A stretch of DNA of 64,000 nt from Myxococcales bacterium (GCA_016793465.1 JAEUJW010000030.1:9092-73091), one strand, 5' to 3'. Positions 41,090 through 52,454 are shown, counted from the first letter of the stretch. Made by a program: numbers and translations. Notes: generated by a model not told the origin, from the letters alone.

Positions 41090-43135
41090 TCACGGCGCGA
41101 CGAGCACGCGGGCCGAGCGCGCCGGCACGCTCAGCGCCCCGCCGTCGACCATCTCGCCGCTCAGCTCGTCGAGGTACTGCCCCGCCGGCACGCCGCTCAC
41201 GTCGGCCGCCGCGTCGCCGCGGTTGAGCGCCACGTACACCGTCTCGTTGGCGTCCTTCATCTCGTACGCCATGGTGTGCGTGCCGCTGGCGAGCGTCTTG
41301 CGGGCGCCCCGGCGCAGCGCCGTGTGGGCCGCGCGCACCGCCCCGAGGTCCTTCATGTGCTGCAGCAGCCACGACTGCCCCGCCGAGTAGCCGTCCCACT
41401 GCATGAAGCGGCGGTTGTCGGGGTCGCCCGCCCCCGGCAGGCCGATCTCGTCGCCGTAGTAGACCAGCGGCGCCCCGCGGGTGGTGAACAGCAGCGTGAA
41501 CGCCAGCCCCAGGCGTTCGAACGGCGCCATGCCCTGCGGCAGCCCCGGCTTGTTCATCCACGCCTTGTCCTTGCCGTCGGTCCACTGGTCGTCCCACAGC
41601 GGCACGTCCTCCGCGAGGTGGATCGCCCGCGGGATGTCGTGGTTGCCGATGAACGTGCTCATCACCCCGTTGCCGTAGTAGCCGTCGTTGGCGTCGAGGA
41701 AGCCGGCCAGGTCGCTCATCGAGCCCTTGCGGATCAGCAGCGTCGCCGCCATCTGCATGCGCAGCGGGAAGTCGAACTGCCCGTCGAGCATGTCCGGCCG
41801 CACGTAGTACTTGATGGTCGCCTTGTCGCCGGTGAACGTCTCGCCGACCATGTAGAAGTGCTCGAGCGTCACCGGCTCGATCTCGCTCTGGACCCGCGCC
41901 CGCATGTCGAACAGCCAGTCGTCGGCGATGTGCTTGACCGCGTCGAGGCGGAACCCGTCGATGCCGGTGTCCTTGATCCACGTGATCGCGTTGTCGACCG
42001 AGTACTGGCGCGCCGCCGCGTTGGTGAAGTTGAAGTCGGGCAGGTAGTCGGTGAACCAGCACCTCTTGTTGGCCACCGGGTCGTCCCAGCTGCAGCCCAT
42101 GCCGCACACGCAGTTGCCGCCCTGGCCGTTGTCGTTGGGCCAGAACCAGTCCGGGTGGTCGGTGTACACCGGCGCGCTGCTGTGCACGTGGTTCATCGCG
42201 TAGTCGAGGATCACCTTCAGGTCCTGGGCGTGCGCCGCCGCCACCAGATCCTTTAATTCTTGCAGCGTGCCGAAGTGCTCCTCGGTCGCGCCGAGGTCGG
42301 TCGGCCAGTAGCCGTGGTACGCGCTGTGGTAGTGCCCGTCGGTGCCGATGCCCTTGTCGCTGGTGTTGTCCATCGGCACCGTCAGCCACAGCGTGTTGAC
42401 CCCGAGCTCGTTGAAGTACCCGGCCTCGACCTTGGCCTTCACGCCGGCCCAGTCGCCGCCCTGCCAGTCGGTCTCGACCTCGACCCCGCTCGACGCGTCG
42501 TTGCCCGGGTCGCCGTTGTTGAAGCGGTCGACGAACACGAAGTAGATCACCGAGTCCTGCCAGTTGAAGGTGCCGGTGACCCCCGGGTCGCACGAGAACT
42601 CCTCGCAGGTGGTCGGCTCGACCACCGAGTTGGTGCCGCCGAACCCGTCGTCCTCGCCCTGCGGGTTGTTGGGGTCGGGGATCCAGTCGGCCCCGTTGAC
42701 GCGGAATTTGTAGAGCACCTTGGTGTCCCACGGGATCGGCACGACCGCCGTCCAGCTGGCGCCGTCGCTCGTCATCGGCACGCCCGTCGTCCACCCGTCG
42801 GCCGCGAAGCTGCCCATCACGTCGACCGACTGCTCGCCCGCGTCCGGCAGGCTGAACACGTGGTCGCAGCGCTTCAACGCGTCGTCGCACATCGGCGGCG
42901 GCGGCTCGCCGGTGGTCGCGTCGGTGTCGCTCGACGGGTCCGTCGACGTCGGCGTGCTGTCCGAGTCGGGCCCGCCCGTCGCGTAGGCCGTGCCGCCGCT
43001 GCCGCCCTGCGACGGGTCGTAGGGCATGGTCTCCGGCGGCTCGCTGTTCGACTGGGACTCCGACTGCAGCGGCGGGTCCCCGCAGGCGACGAGGCACACG
43101 AACACGGACGCGATCGGACGGAGGCGGAGCATCAT
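41090..43135 (-). CDS. GH13 alpha-amylase-type lipoprotein with starch-binding-like domain
   Basis: 681 residues. The signal ends in a lipobox (FVCLVACGD, Cys near residue 18), then a Ser/Pro/Gly-rich spacer, then an AMPK/CBM48-like beta domain (FSLPDAGEQSVDVMGSFAAD; VLYKFRVNGADWIPDPNNPQ). The GH13 barrel holds the nucleophile Asp in DGFRLDAVKHI, the acid Glu in FYMVGETFTG and the Asp in FIGNHDIPR. It cleaves or transfers alpha-glucans at the cell surface or in the periplasm; exact specificity (amylase, pullulanase-like, cyclomaltodextrinase-like) is unclear. Start ATG 43135; a GTG at 43141 is possible. It faces the nqr operon tail-to-tail. Near 42252 there is a rare TTA codon. Confidence 0.88.
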   Translation of the reverse strand: MMLRLRPIASVFVCLVACGDPPLQSESQSNSEPPETMPYDPSQGGSGGTAYATGGPDSDSTPTSTDPSSDTDATTGEPPPPMCDDALKRCDHVFSLPDAGEQSVDVMGSFAADGWTTGVPMTSDGASWTAVVPIPWDTKVLYKFRVNGADWIPDPNNPQGEDDGFGGTNSVVEPTTCEEFSCDPGVTGTFNWQDSVIYFVFVDRFNNGDPGNDASSGVEVETDWQGGDWAGVKAKVEAGYFNELGVNTLWLTVPMDNTSDKGIGTDGHYHSAYHGYWPTDLGATEEHFGTLQELKDLVAAAHAQDLKVILDYAMNHVHSSAPVYTDHPDWFWPNDNGQGGNCVCGMGCSWDDPVANKRCWFTDYLPDFNFTNAAARQYSVDNAITWIKDTGIDGFRLDAVKHIADDWLFDMRARVQSEIEPVTLEHFYMVGETFTGDKATIKYYVRPDMLDGQFDFPLRMQMAATLLIRKGSMSDLAGFLDANDGYYGNGVMSTFIGNHDIPRAIHLAEDVPLWDDQWTDGKDKAWMNKPGLPQGMAPFERLGLAFTLLFTTRGAPLVYYGDEIGLPGAGDPDNRRFMQWDGYSAGQSWLLQHMKDLGAVRAAHTALRRGARKTLASGTHTMAYEMKDANETVYVALNRGDAAADVSGVPAGQYLDELSGEMVDGGALSVPARSARVLVAP

Positions 43136-43264
43136 CGACACGCGTATCAGGCCACCCGCCGACCCGTCAATCGCCGCCGCGCCCGCTCCCCATCCGCGAA
43201 CCGGCGTTCGTCAGCCCCGCGTCCGCCCACGACCCGCGAGCGCGCCCCCGGCGCCCGCACCCCT

Positions 43265-45424
43265 TCACCGCGCGCAAGGGTCGTCCCCGGCGACCAGCAC
43301 CCGCGGTACCCGTGCCGACAACCCCACCTCGAGGCCGGCCTGCACATCCGAATCAGAAGCAGAATTATTAAAAACTTCGCCGCTCAGCACATCGACGTAC
43401 CCGGCCGCGTTCACGAACGTCTGCGGGACTGTCACCGTCGTGTCGACCCGCGAGAGCATCACCAGCACCGTGCCCTGCGCGCCCTCCCGGGCGAACACGT
43501 AGACATCGTCCTCGGCCACGATCGCCGTGCGCGCCCCCGTGCGCAGCGCGGGCGAGCAGCGCCGCAGCGTGCCGAGCCGCCGCGCCAGCGCCAGCGTGGT
43601 CGACTGCTCGGCCGACAGCGCGTCCCACCCCGGCAGCACACGACGATTGTCCGGATCGTTCGCCCCGGCCAGCCCGACCTCGTCGCCGTAATAGATCACC
43701 GGCAGCCCGGGCAGCGTCAGCAGCAGCGTCAGGGCCACGCGCACGCGCGCGAACGCCGTCGGGTCGTCGGCCTGGGCGGCCGGCGCGGCCCAGGGGTCGC
43801 CGCCGGCGTCGCCGTGGGCCTCGGAGAACAGCCGCGTGGTGTCATGGTTGCCGATGATCTGCCCGAGCACCGCGCCCGATCCCGCGGTCGCGCGCTCGAC
43901 CTCGCCGAGCATCGCCTCGATCTCGCCGAGCCCCGCCGACTCGTGGGCCACCGCGTCGCGGATCACCCACATCAGCGGGAAGTCGAACACGCTGTCGAGC
44001 CCGTCGGGCCCCAGGTAGTAGCGAATGACGTCGATGCCCCACGAGCCCGCGCCCGTGTACACCTCGCCGATCAAGAACTGGCTGCGCCCGGGCGTCACGC
44101 TCGCGCGCAGCTCGTGGGCCATCCGCCGGGTCGCCGCCCGCGGCATCATCGGCACCGCGTCGACGCGCACGCCGTCGGCGTCGAAGCGCTCCGCCCACCA
44201 GGTCAGGTCCTCGTAGGCCGTGCGCAGCGCCGCCGGCTGCTCGAGCCGCACGTCCGGCAGATAGTCGGTGAACCAGCACGTGCCGATGTACGTGCCCCAG
44301 TCGCAGTCGCCGAGCCCGCACACGCACGGCGGCTCGCGCCAGTGGAAGCCGTCGTCGTCGGTGCGCTCGGCGAAGCGGGGGTTACGCTCGTACACGTGGT
44401 TCGGCACCACGTCGAGCAGCAGCTTCATGCCGCGCGCGTGCGCCGCGTCGATCAGCCGGTCGAGCGCCGCCTCGCCGCCGATCCGCGGGTCCACGCCGCG
44501 CGAGTCGAGCGGCCAGTAGCCGTGGTAGCCCGTGTACAGGCGCCCGTCGCCGCGGCCCTCGCGGGCCTCCACGGGGTTGACGTAGACCGGCGAGATCCAC
44601 AGCGCCGTCGCCCCCAGCCGTTCGAACGTGCCCGCCTCGAGCTCCGCCGTGATCCCGTCGAGCGTGCCGCCCGCGCGCGAGCCCGGCGTGTCCGGCTCAG
44701 CCAGCGCCGCCCCGCCGTCGCCGCGGAACCGGTCCGTCACCACCTGATACAGCAGCTCGTCGGCCCACGACTGCGCCAGCGGCTGCACGAAGCCCGAGGC
44801 CCGCGCCGTCGCCGTGCGCCCGGCCGCGTCCTCGGCCGTGATCGTCAGCGTGTGCTTGCCGCGGGCCAGCCCCGCGCGCGTGGCCGTCAGCGTCCCGCGC
44901 TCCGCGTCGATCGTGAGCGGCACCTCCTCGCCCGCGCGCGTGCGGGCCGACGCCCTCGCCAGCCGCGCTCCGTCGTCGGCGCCGGCGAAGCTCGCCTCGA
45001 CCGTCATCGTGCCCGCGGCGTCGACGCTCACGCGCTCCACCGTCAGCGCCGGCGCGCCGCAGTCCGGCATCACCAGCAGCGAGACCTCGAGGTCGTCCTG
45101 CTCGCTCCAGAACGTCGACAGCGGGTTGTGCTCGTCGCGGCGATGCGCGCCGTCCTCGAGCAGCAGGTACCCGTATTCACCCGGCGGCACCTCGCCCGCC
45201 GCGAGCGTCACCGAGTGCCACGGAGGTTCGTCCGACGGCGCCAGCGGGATCCCCGGCACGTACCAGTCGTTCCAGCTCCCGATCACCGCCAGCGTCGCGC
45301 CCGGACGCGAGGGTCGCGCCCAGATCGTCGCCTCGCACGTGCGGGCCGGCGGCGACGCGTTGCACGCCGCGAGCCCCACCACGCCGCAGCACAAAAGCCC
45401 CGCGATGGCGACGGACCGGCGCAT
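43265..45424 (-). CDS. GH13 alpha-amylase-type lipoprotein
   Basis: 719 residues with a lipoprotein signal (VAIAGLLCCGVVGLAACNA). The N-terminal half has a CBM48-like domain (TLAVIGSWNDWYVPGIPLAP) and an Ig-like region. The GH13 barrel follows with Asp in DADGVRVDAVPMM, Glu in FLIGEVYTG and Asp in IIGNHDTTRLF. It resembles the neighbouring enzyme in LYTGYHGYWPLD and CVCGLGDCDW-TYIGTCWFTDYLPD, so the two arose by duplication. The end of the gene has a low-GC patch (GTT TTT AAT AAT TCT near 43365). A TACAGC box lies 7 bases before the ATG. It diverges from the LamB-like porin gene. The long open frame extending right of 45424 is an artefact. Confidence 0.88.
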   Translation of the reverse strand: MRRSVAIAGLLCCGVVGLAACNASPPARTCEATIWARPSRPGATLAVIGSWNDWYVPGIPLAPSDEPPWHSVTLAAGEVPPGEYGYLLLEDGAHRRDEHNPLSTFWSEQDDLEVSLLVMPDCGAPALTVERVSVDAAGTMTVEASFAGADDGARLARASARTRAGEEVPLTIDAERGTLTATRAGLARGKHTLTITAEDAAGRTATARASGFVQPLAQSWADELLYQVVTDRFRGDGGAALAEPDTPGSRAGGTLDGITAELEAGTFERLGATALWISPVYVNPVEAREGRGDGRLYTGYHGYWPLDSRGVDPRIGGEAALDRLIDAAHARGMKLLLDVVPNHVYERNPRFAERTDDDGFHWREPPCVCGLGDCDWGTYIGTCWFTDYLPDVRLEQPAALRTAYEDLTWWAERFDADGVRVDAVPMMPRAATRRMAHELRASVTPGRSQFLIGEVYTGAGSWGIDVIRYYLGPDGLDSVFDFPLMWVIRDAVAHESAGLGEIEAMLGEVERATAGSGAVLGQIIGNHDTTRLFSEAHGDAGGDPWAAPAAQADDPTAFARVRVALTLLLTLPGLPVIYYGDEVGLAGANDPDNRRVLPGWDALSAEQSTTLALARRLGTLRRCSPALRTGARTAIVAEDDVYVFAREGAQGTVLVMLSRVDTTVTVPQTFVNAAGYVDVLSGEVFNNSASDSDVQAGLEVGLSARVPRVLVAGDDPCAR

Positions 45425-45431
45425 ACGGCCA

Positions 45432-45437
45432 GCTGTA
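45432..45437 (-). promoter_or_regulatory. -10 box TACAGC for the second GH13 gene
   Basis: On the minus strand TACAGC ends 7 bases before the ATG at 45424. Confidence 0.35.
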
Positions 45438-45514
45438 GCGAGAAAGATCCGTATCGACAAGCGCGCGCATTTCGAGCATGTTGCCGCTACAACTGCTCGA
45501 AGGCTTGACCCCAC

Positions 45515-47233
45515 GTGCCACGCATCGGCCCACCTGCTCGTCCCCTCGGCCCTCGGCGCCTGCTCGCGCCGCTCGCCGCGGCCCTCGTGACCGCCGCCCT
45601 GGCCCGCCCCGCGGCCGCCCAGACCCCGCCGCCCGCGTCCGAGCCCCCGCCCGCGTTCACGCCGTCGAGCTCGCAGCCGACCGCCTCGCAGCCGCCGGTC
45701 ACCCCGGAGTCGACGCCCATGGCCGACCCCGCCGACACCCAACCATCGGTGGAGGCCTCCACACCGCCCCCCACACCGCCCCCCACACCGGCCGCTGCGC
45801 CGACCGCCGCCAGGCCCGCGGCCGACCCCGCGAGCTCGACGGCCGACGCCGAGGTCAAGAACCCCGCCGACAAGCCGAGGCACGCCGGCCCCAACGACCC
45901 CAACCAGCCGCCCGACTACGCCGACGGCTTCCACTTCGGATCCTACGGCCGCGTGATCGCCGGCGGTGACGCGGCCGGCCGCGCCGGGCGCAACGCCGAC
46001 ATCGTGGCCCGCGGCTCGCGCCTCGACGAGTCGAACTACGCCGAGCTCGAGCTGCGCCGCGAGGACTACTGGAAGAAGACCGGCGCCTACACCCGCATCG
46101 TCGCGACCACCGCCTTCGCCAACCCCGTCTTTCACTACAACGGCCAGTTCGCCGCCACCATCGCCGTCCGCAACCTCTACATCGAGGAGACCGGCCTCGG
46201 CGCCAAGGGCCTGTCGATCTGGGCCGGCTCGCGCATGTACCGCGGCGACGACATCTACCTGCTCGACTTCTGGCCGCTCGACAACCTCAACACCATCGGC
46301 GGCGGCGCCGGCTACGCCTTCGGCGCGTCGCGCCGCACCACCCTGAAGTTCCACGCCGGCCTCAACCAGCCGACCGACCCGTACTACCGCCAGACCGTCC
46401 TGCGCGCCCCGACCTACAACCAGTTCGGCGACGTCGAGGTCGCCGTGCTCGACCGCCAGAAGCTCGTCAGCAGCATGAAGCTGAGCCACACCTGGCCGCT
46501 CGGCGAGTCGGGCGGCGTCAAGGGCGTGCTCTACGGCGAGCTGCACTACGTCGCCGCGGGCCAGCGCGAGGTCGAGAGCAAGGTCTACGAGGCCGTGCCG
46601 AAGGACTACGGGTTCGTCGCTGGCGGCCAGGTCACCGCCTTCACCGGCAAGCGCAGCACCTACCTGACCGTGACCGGCCGCTTCGCCCACGGCATCGCCG
46701 CCTACGGCGAGCTGAACGCCCCCCGCCAGCTCCGCCCCGATCGCAAGGCCGCCGGCGCCTACGAGTTCCTGCTGACCCTCAGCGGCAACTGGGAGCGGGG
46801 CCCGGTCGGCATCATGTTCGGCTCGTATTACCGGCAGTTCCGCAACGCCAGCAAGCAGCTCGACTTCGACGACCTCAACGAGGGCATCGCCATCGTCCGC
46901 CCGACCTTCTGGTTCGGCGAGCTCGCCGGCGTCTCGCTCGAGGGCAGCTTCCAGGCCCAGCAGCGCGGCGTGCTCGAGGAGGCCTCGCCGGGGCTGTTCA
47001 AGCCGGTGATCGCCACCCTCGGCCGCGTCGGCCTGGTCCCCTTCATCACCCCCGGCGGCCGCGGCGGCTTCCAGCGCCCGCACATCCGCATGATCTACCT
47101 GCTCACGGTCCGCGACGACGGCGCCCGCTCGCTCTACGCGGCGGACGACGTGTTCGCCCGCCGCAAGGTCGACCACTTCATCGGCGTCGGCGCCGAGTGG
47201 TGGTTCGGGTCCACCAGCTACTTCCGCGACTGA
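45515..47233 (+). CDS. LamB/maltoporin-like outer membrane porin with Pro-rich linker
   Basis: 572 residues. A signal peptide (LLAPLAAALVTAALARPAAA) is followed by a long Pro/Ser/Thr linker with a direct repeat (TPPPTPPPTPAA). A beta-barrel of the LamB (sugar porin) type starts at FHFGSYGRVIAGGDAAGR: compare NADIVARGSRLDESNYAELEL, the LSIWAGSRMYRGDDIYLLDFW block diagnostic of maltoporins, and the terminal VGVGAEWWFG strand. It should let maltodextrins cross the outer membrane. The linker is not typical of LamB and may span the periplasm or bind peptidoglycan. GTG start at 45515. It heads an operon with a GH13 enzyme and a MalK-like ATPase. Confidence 0.82.
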   Translation: MPRIGPPARPLGPRRLLAPLAAALVTAALARPAAAQTPPPASEPPPAFTPSSSQPTASQPPVTPESTPMADPADTQPSVEASTPPPTPPPTPAAAPTAARPAADPASSTADAEVKNPADKPRHAGPNDPNQPPDYADGFHFGSYGRVIAGGDAAGRAGRNADIVARGSRLDESNYAELELRREDYWKKTGAYTRIVATTAFANPVFHYNGQFAATIAVRNLYIEETGLGAKGLSIWAGSRMYRGDDIYLLDFWPLDNLNTIGGGAGYAFGASRRTTLKFHAGLNQPTDPYYRQTVLRAPTYNQFGDVEVAVLDRQKLVSSMKLSHTWPLGESGGVKGVLYGELHYVAAGQREVESKVYEAVPKDYGFVAGGQVTAFTGKRSTYLTVTGRFAHGIAAYGELNAPRQLRPDRKAAGAYEFLLTLSGNWERGPVGIMFGSYYRQFRNASKQLDFDDLNEGIAIVRPTFWFGELAGVSLEGSFQAQQRGVLEEASPGLFKPVIATLGRVGLVPFITPGGRGGFQRPHIRMIYLLTVRDDGARSLYAADDVFARRKVDHFIGVGAEWWFGSTSYFRD

Positions 47234-47245
47234 CCGAGGCTCCCC

Positions 47246-49182
47246 ATGCACAAGCACCTCACGACCCTCGCCGCCGTGCTGGCCCTGACCCCGGCGTGCA
47301 TGCACTTCGACACCCTCGACGACGCCCCGCTCGCCCTCGCCACCCACCCCGGCGACTGGCGCGACCAGGTCATCTACCAGGTGCTGGTCGACCGCTTCCA
47401 CGACGGCAACGACGGCAACAACTACCTGATCGACCGCGAGAACATGGCCCGCTACCACGGCGGCGACTGGACCGGCCTCGAGCAGAAGCTCGACTACCTG
47501 GACGAGCTCGGCGTCACCACCCTGTGGATCTCGCCCGTCATCAAAAACATCGAGACCGACGCCAACGTCGACGGCTACCACGGCTACTGGGCCGTCGACC
47601 TGACCCAGCCGAACCCCCACTTCGGCAACCTCGACGACCTGCGCTCGCTCGTCGCCGCCGCCCACGACCGCGACATGCTGGTGGTGATCGACATCGTCAC
47701 CAACCACATGGGCCAGCTGTTCTTCTACGACATGAACCTGAACGGGGTGCCCGACATCCTGCTGCAGGGCACCGGGGCGCGCCCGCAGGGCAGCCCGGTG
47801 CCGCCGGACTTCGACCAGTCCGGCTTCACCCACGTCACCGAGTACGACCCCGACTTCAACCCCGGCGGCGTGCAGGCCTTCACCTCGCTCGGCCCCGCCG
47901 GCCTCGCGCCGATCATCTTCCCCTACAACGCGAAGACCGGCCACATCACCCCCGCCCCGGAGATCTTCGCCCGCGCCGAGACCTACAACCGCAAGGGCCG
48001 CACCTTCAATTACGACGACCCGCAGCAGCTGCTGACCGGCGACTTCCCCGGCGGCCTGAAGGACGTCGACACCACGCGCTGCGACGTCAAGGAGGCGATG
48101 GTCGACTCGTACGCCCGCTGGATCGAGCTGACCGACGCCGACGGCTTCCGCATCGACACCGTCAAGCACGTCGAGCGCGAGTTCTGGCGCTACTTCACCC
48201 AGCGCGTGCGCCAGCGCCTGGCCGACAAGGGCAAGCAGAAGTTCTTCATGTTCGGCGAGGCGTTCGACGGCAACGACGCGCTCGTCGGCCAGTTCACCAA
48301 GAACGACCTGCCCGCCGACCCCGACCAGATCGCCCGCGAGAACTCGTGCGACGACGGCCCGACCCTCACCGGCGACCAGCTCGACTCGGCGTTCTACTTC
48401 CCGCAGCACTACCAGGTGTTCCGCGACGTGTTTCTCGACGCCCAGTCGACCGACCGCATCGCCACCCTGTGGGCGGCCAAGACCACCAACTACGGCACCA
48501 CCGCGCCCGCGCTGTCGGCCGGCCTCCCGCCGCACAAGGTGCTCGTCAACTTCATCGACAACCACGACGTGGCCCGCTTCCTCTACTGGGCCGCCCGCAA
48601 CGCCACCGACGACTCACCGCAGCGCCAGCGTGCCCTGCTGCACAACGCGCTGCTGCTGCTGTTCACCGCCGAGGGCCTGCCGTGCATGTACTATGGCACC
48701 GAGCAGGAGTTCCGCGGCGGCAACGACCCGTCGAACCGCGAGGACATGTGGAAGCCCCTGCCCTACCTCGGCGAGTCGGCCGCCCCGCCCGCGTTCGACA
48801 CCCAGGGCCCGACCTTCAAGTACGTGCAGACGCTGATCGCCCTGCGCAAGAAGCACACCGCGCTGACCCGCGGCGACACCAAGGTCGTGTGGTCCACCGC
48901 GCACACCGGCGACGAGCCCGACGCCGGGTTCTTCGCGTTCGAGCGCACCGGCGGCGACGCCAAGGGCAACTACGCGCTGGTGGTGTTCAACACCAACCAG
49001 AAGCACGACAGCACCGGCGCGTTCGAGGACGCCAAGATGACGCTGTCCGCCCCCAAGGGCGCCGTGCTCGTCGACGTGCTGTCGGCCAAGAAGACGGCGT
49101 ACACGGTGGCCGGCGACGGCAGCCTCGACATCACCCTCCCGCCCGCGGGCCACGCGCTGCTGGTGCCCAAGCAGGACGTCTG

Positions 49183-49183
<1 letters not shown>
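47246..49183 (+). CDS. GH13 alpha-amylase-type enzyme, probable lipoprotein
   Basis: 645 residues. The short signal MHKHLTTLAAVLALTPACMH fits a lipobox at TPAC. The barrel starts soon after (WRDQVIYQVLVDRFHDGNDG) and includes DGYHGYWAVDLTQPNPHFG, IDIVTNHMGQLFF, Asp in DGFRIDTVKHVER, Glu in FFMFGEAFDG and Asp in FIDNHDVARFL. No N-terminal starch-binding domain is present, unlike the two GH13 enzymes on the minus strand. It lies 12 bases after the porin gene and its stop overlaps the ATPase ATG (TGATG). It probably trims maltodextrins in the periplasm or at the surface. Confidence 0.9.
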
Positions 49184-50265
<1,082 letters not shown>

Positions 50266-50318
50266 ATCGGGGGCACCAAGCCCCGGCCGTCTCGCCGCCC
50301 GCCGGGCGCTTCGAGCAC

Positions 50319-50334
50319 GGCCGCCACGGCGGCC
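50319..50334 (+). terminator. Hairpin after the alpha-glucan operon
   Basis: GGCCGCC-AC-GGCGGCC lies about 55 bases after the ATPase stop. A weaker CGGGG...CCCCG hairpin (50268-50285) precedes it. No T-run. Confidence 0.4.
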
Positions 50335-50394
50335 ACGGGGACAGCTCCGGCGGCCGCGGGCGGGGCGCGCACGCGGGGCTGTGAAGCCCGGGCG

Positions 50395-50793
50395 ATGCGT
50401 GCGATGGTCGGTCCCATGCGCCGATCGATCGCAGCGGGTGCGCCCCCCGCGGCCCCCTACTCGCCGGCGATCGTCGCCGGCGGGCCCATGGTGTTCGTCT
50501 CGGGCCAGCTCCCGCTCGACCCCGCCACCGGCAGACCCGGCGGCGGCAGCTTCCGCGAGCAGGCCGAGCGGGTGTTCGAGCAGCTCACGGCCCTGCTGAC
50601 CGCCGCCGGCAGCGACTGGGCCCACGCGGTCAAGCTGACCGTGTTCCTCGCCGACCTGGGCGACTACGCCGAGTTCAACGCCGTCGCGCGCCGCTGGCTG
50701 GTCGAGCCGTTCCCCGCGCGGACGACCGCGCAGTCGGCCCTGCCCGCGGGCGTCGCCCTCGAGGTCGACTGCATCGCCGTGGTCCCGCCATGA
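50395..50793 (+). CDS. RidA (YjgF/YER057c/UK114) family protein
   Basis: 132 residues, a small trimeric enamine/imine deaminase fold: PYSPAIVAGGPMVFVSGQLP, then ALLTAAGSDWAHAVKLTVFL, YAEFNAVARRWLVEPFPART and LPAGVALEVDCIAVV. The conserved Arg of the active site is present in PARTTAQSALP. RidA proteins remove reactive 2-aminoacrylate. Three in-frame ATG codons (50395, 50404, 50416) are possible starts; the last gives the family-typical MRRSIAAGA. Its stop overlaps the ATG of the MlrC peptidase gene (ATGA), so the pair is coupled. Confidence 0.88.
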   Translation: MRAMVGPMRRSIAAGAPPAAPYSPAIVAGGPMVFVSGQLPLDPATGRPGGGSFREQAERVFEQLTALLTAAGSDWAHAVKLTVFLADLGDYAEFNAVARRWLVEPFPARTTAQSALPAGVALEVDCIAVVPP

Positions 50794-52241
50794 GGGTGTT
50801 CACCGCCTGCCTCGCCACCGAGACCAACTCGTTCTCGCCGATCCCGACCGCCCTGCGCAGCTTCGCCGAGTGCCACCTGGTCCGCGGCGGCGTGCCCGAC
50901 GACGCCCAGCTGTTCGCCGCCCCGCTGGTGGTGTTCCGCCGCCTGGCCCGCGAGCGCGGCGACGTCGTGATCGAGGGCCTCTCGGCGTTCGCCGAGCCGG
51001 CCGGGCCGACCACCCGCGCGACCTACGAGGCCCTGCGCGACGAGCTGCTGGCCGACCTGCGCGCCGCCCTGCCGGTCGACATGGTCCTGCTCAGCCTGCA
51101 CGGAGCCATGCTCGCCGACGGCTACGACGACTGCGAGGGCGACCTCCTGACCCGCGTGCGCGCCGTCGTCGGCCCCGCGGCGGCGATCGGCGCCGAGCTC
51201 GACCCGCACTGCCACCTCAGCGACGCCATGGTCGAGCACGCCACCGCGCTGATCTGCTTCAAGCACTACCCCCACACCGACTTCGCCGAGCGCGCCGCCG
51301 AGCTCTACGCGCTCGTCGCCGACGCGGCCGCCGGCGTGACCCGCCCGTGCATGGCCGTGTACGACTGCCGCATGATCGGCGGCTACCACACCTCGTTCGA
51401 CCCGATGCGCGCGTACGTCGAGCGCCTCTACGCCCGCGAGCGCGAGCCCGGCGTGCTCTCGCTGTCGGTCGCGCACTCGTTCCCGTGGGGCGACGTGCCC
51501 GACGCCGGCACCAAGATCCTCGCCGTCACCGACGCCGACCCCGAGCTCGCCCGCGGCCTCGCCGAGGCCCTCGGCCGCGAGCTGTGGCAGCTGCGCGGCC
51601 GGACCTTCCACGCCCCGCTCGGCCTGCGCGAGGGCCTCGACCGCGCCCTCGCCTGTCCCGAAGGACCGGTCGTGATCGGCGACGTGTCCGACAACACCGG
51701 CGGCGGCGCGCCCGGCGACGCCACCTTCATCCTCGCCGAGCTGCTGCGCCGCGGGGTCGCCGGCGCCGCCCTCGCCTGCATCTACGACCCCGGCGCGGTC
51801 GCCCTGGCGAGCGCCGCCGGCGTCGGCGCCAGCCTCGACCTGCGCGTCGGCGGCAAGCTCGGGCCGAGCTCCGGCGACCCGGTCGACCTGCGCGCCACGG
51901 TCGTCGCCGTCGCCCTCGGGCTCACCCAGCGCGTACGCAGCTCGCACAACCCGCTCGGCGACGTCGTGCGCATCAGCGCCGCCGGCCTCGACATCCTCGT
52001 CAACGATCGCCGCACCCAGGTGTTCACGCCCGAGGTCTTCACCGCGCTCGGCATCCGGCCCGAGCAGCGCCGCCTGCTGGTCGTCAAGTCGAGCCAGCAC
52101 TACCGCGCCTTCTTCACGCCGATCGCCGCCGAGGTGCTCGACGTGGCCGCGCCGGGGGCCATCCGCCCCGACTTCGCCGCCCTGCCGCTGCGCCGCATCC
52201 GGCGGCCCAAGTGGCCGTTCGACCCCGACCCGTTCGCCTGA
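50790..52241 (+). CDS. M81-family metallopeptidase (microcystinase C/MlrC-like)
   Basis: A 483-residue cytosolic protein of the M81/DUF1485-DUF1486 family named after MlrC, which degrades linearised microcystin. Motifs: ATETNSFSPIPT near the start, LSLHGAMLADGYDDCEGDLL, GAELDPHCHLSDAMV (zinc ligands Asp/His), ICFKHYPHTDF, VYDCRMIGGYHTS and GDVSDNTGGGAPGDATF, then VVKSSQHYRAFF at the end. The native substrate is probably a small peptide or N-acyl amino acid derivative, not necessarily microcystin. Coupling to ridA suggests amine or amino-acid catabolism (inference). Confidence 0.87.
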   Translation: MRVFTACLATETNSFSPIPTALRSFAECHLVRGGVPDDAQLFAAPLVVFRRLARERGDVVIEGLSAFAEPAGPTTRATYEALRDELLADLRAALPVDMVLLSLHGAMLADGYDDCEGDLLTRVRAVVGPAAAIGAELDPHCHLSDAMVEHATALICFKHYPHTDFAERAAELYALVADAAAGVTRPCMAVYDCRMIGGYHTSFDPMRAYVERLYAREREPGVLSLSVAHSFPWGDVPDAGTKILAVTDADPELARGLAEALGRELWQLRGRTFHAPLGLREGLDRALACPEGPVVIGDVSDNTGGGAPGDATFILAELLRRGVAGAALACIYDPGAVALASAAGVGASLDLRVGGKLGPSSGDPVDLRATVVAVALGLTQRVRSSHNPLGDVVRISAAGLDILVNDRRTQVFTPEVFTALGIRPEQRRLLVVKSSQHYRAFFTPIAAEVLDVAAPGAIRPDFAALPLRRIRRPKWPFDPDPFA

Positions 52242-52380
52242 CGCGGCCCCGCGGAGGCCCCGACCGGCCTACAGGAACACGCCCCGCGTCGAGCGCCGCG
52301 TCAGCGTCACGCCGCACGGGTGCTCGACCCGGCCAACACCTCGACTCGCCGAGGCTGGCCGCGCGGCCCTCCGAGCCGCC

Positions 52381-52410
52381 CGCCCGCGCCCGCCCGCGCC
52401 CGCCCGCGCT
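52381..52410. repeat. Three direct repeats of a GC-only decamer
   Basis: CGCCCGCGCC is repeated three times (last base of the third copy changed). The same unit in reverse complement forms the repeat at 63035-63064. G-runs on the minus strand could form a quadruplex. It lies 45 bases before the sigma54 promoter. The spacer 52242-52454 holds nothing else I can identify. Confidence 0.7.
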
Positions 52411-52454
52411 CACCCGCTGTCGTGCGAGTACGGGGCGCGGCGCGGTCTCGCGGC

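Noticed and set aside
43265..48565. Very long minus-strand open frame of about 1766 codons
   Set aside because: Only the part from 45424 to 43265 has lipoprotein signal and GH13 motifs. The remainder is Val/Gly/Ala/Arg-rich antisense of the porin and amylase genes, a common GC artefact.
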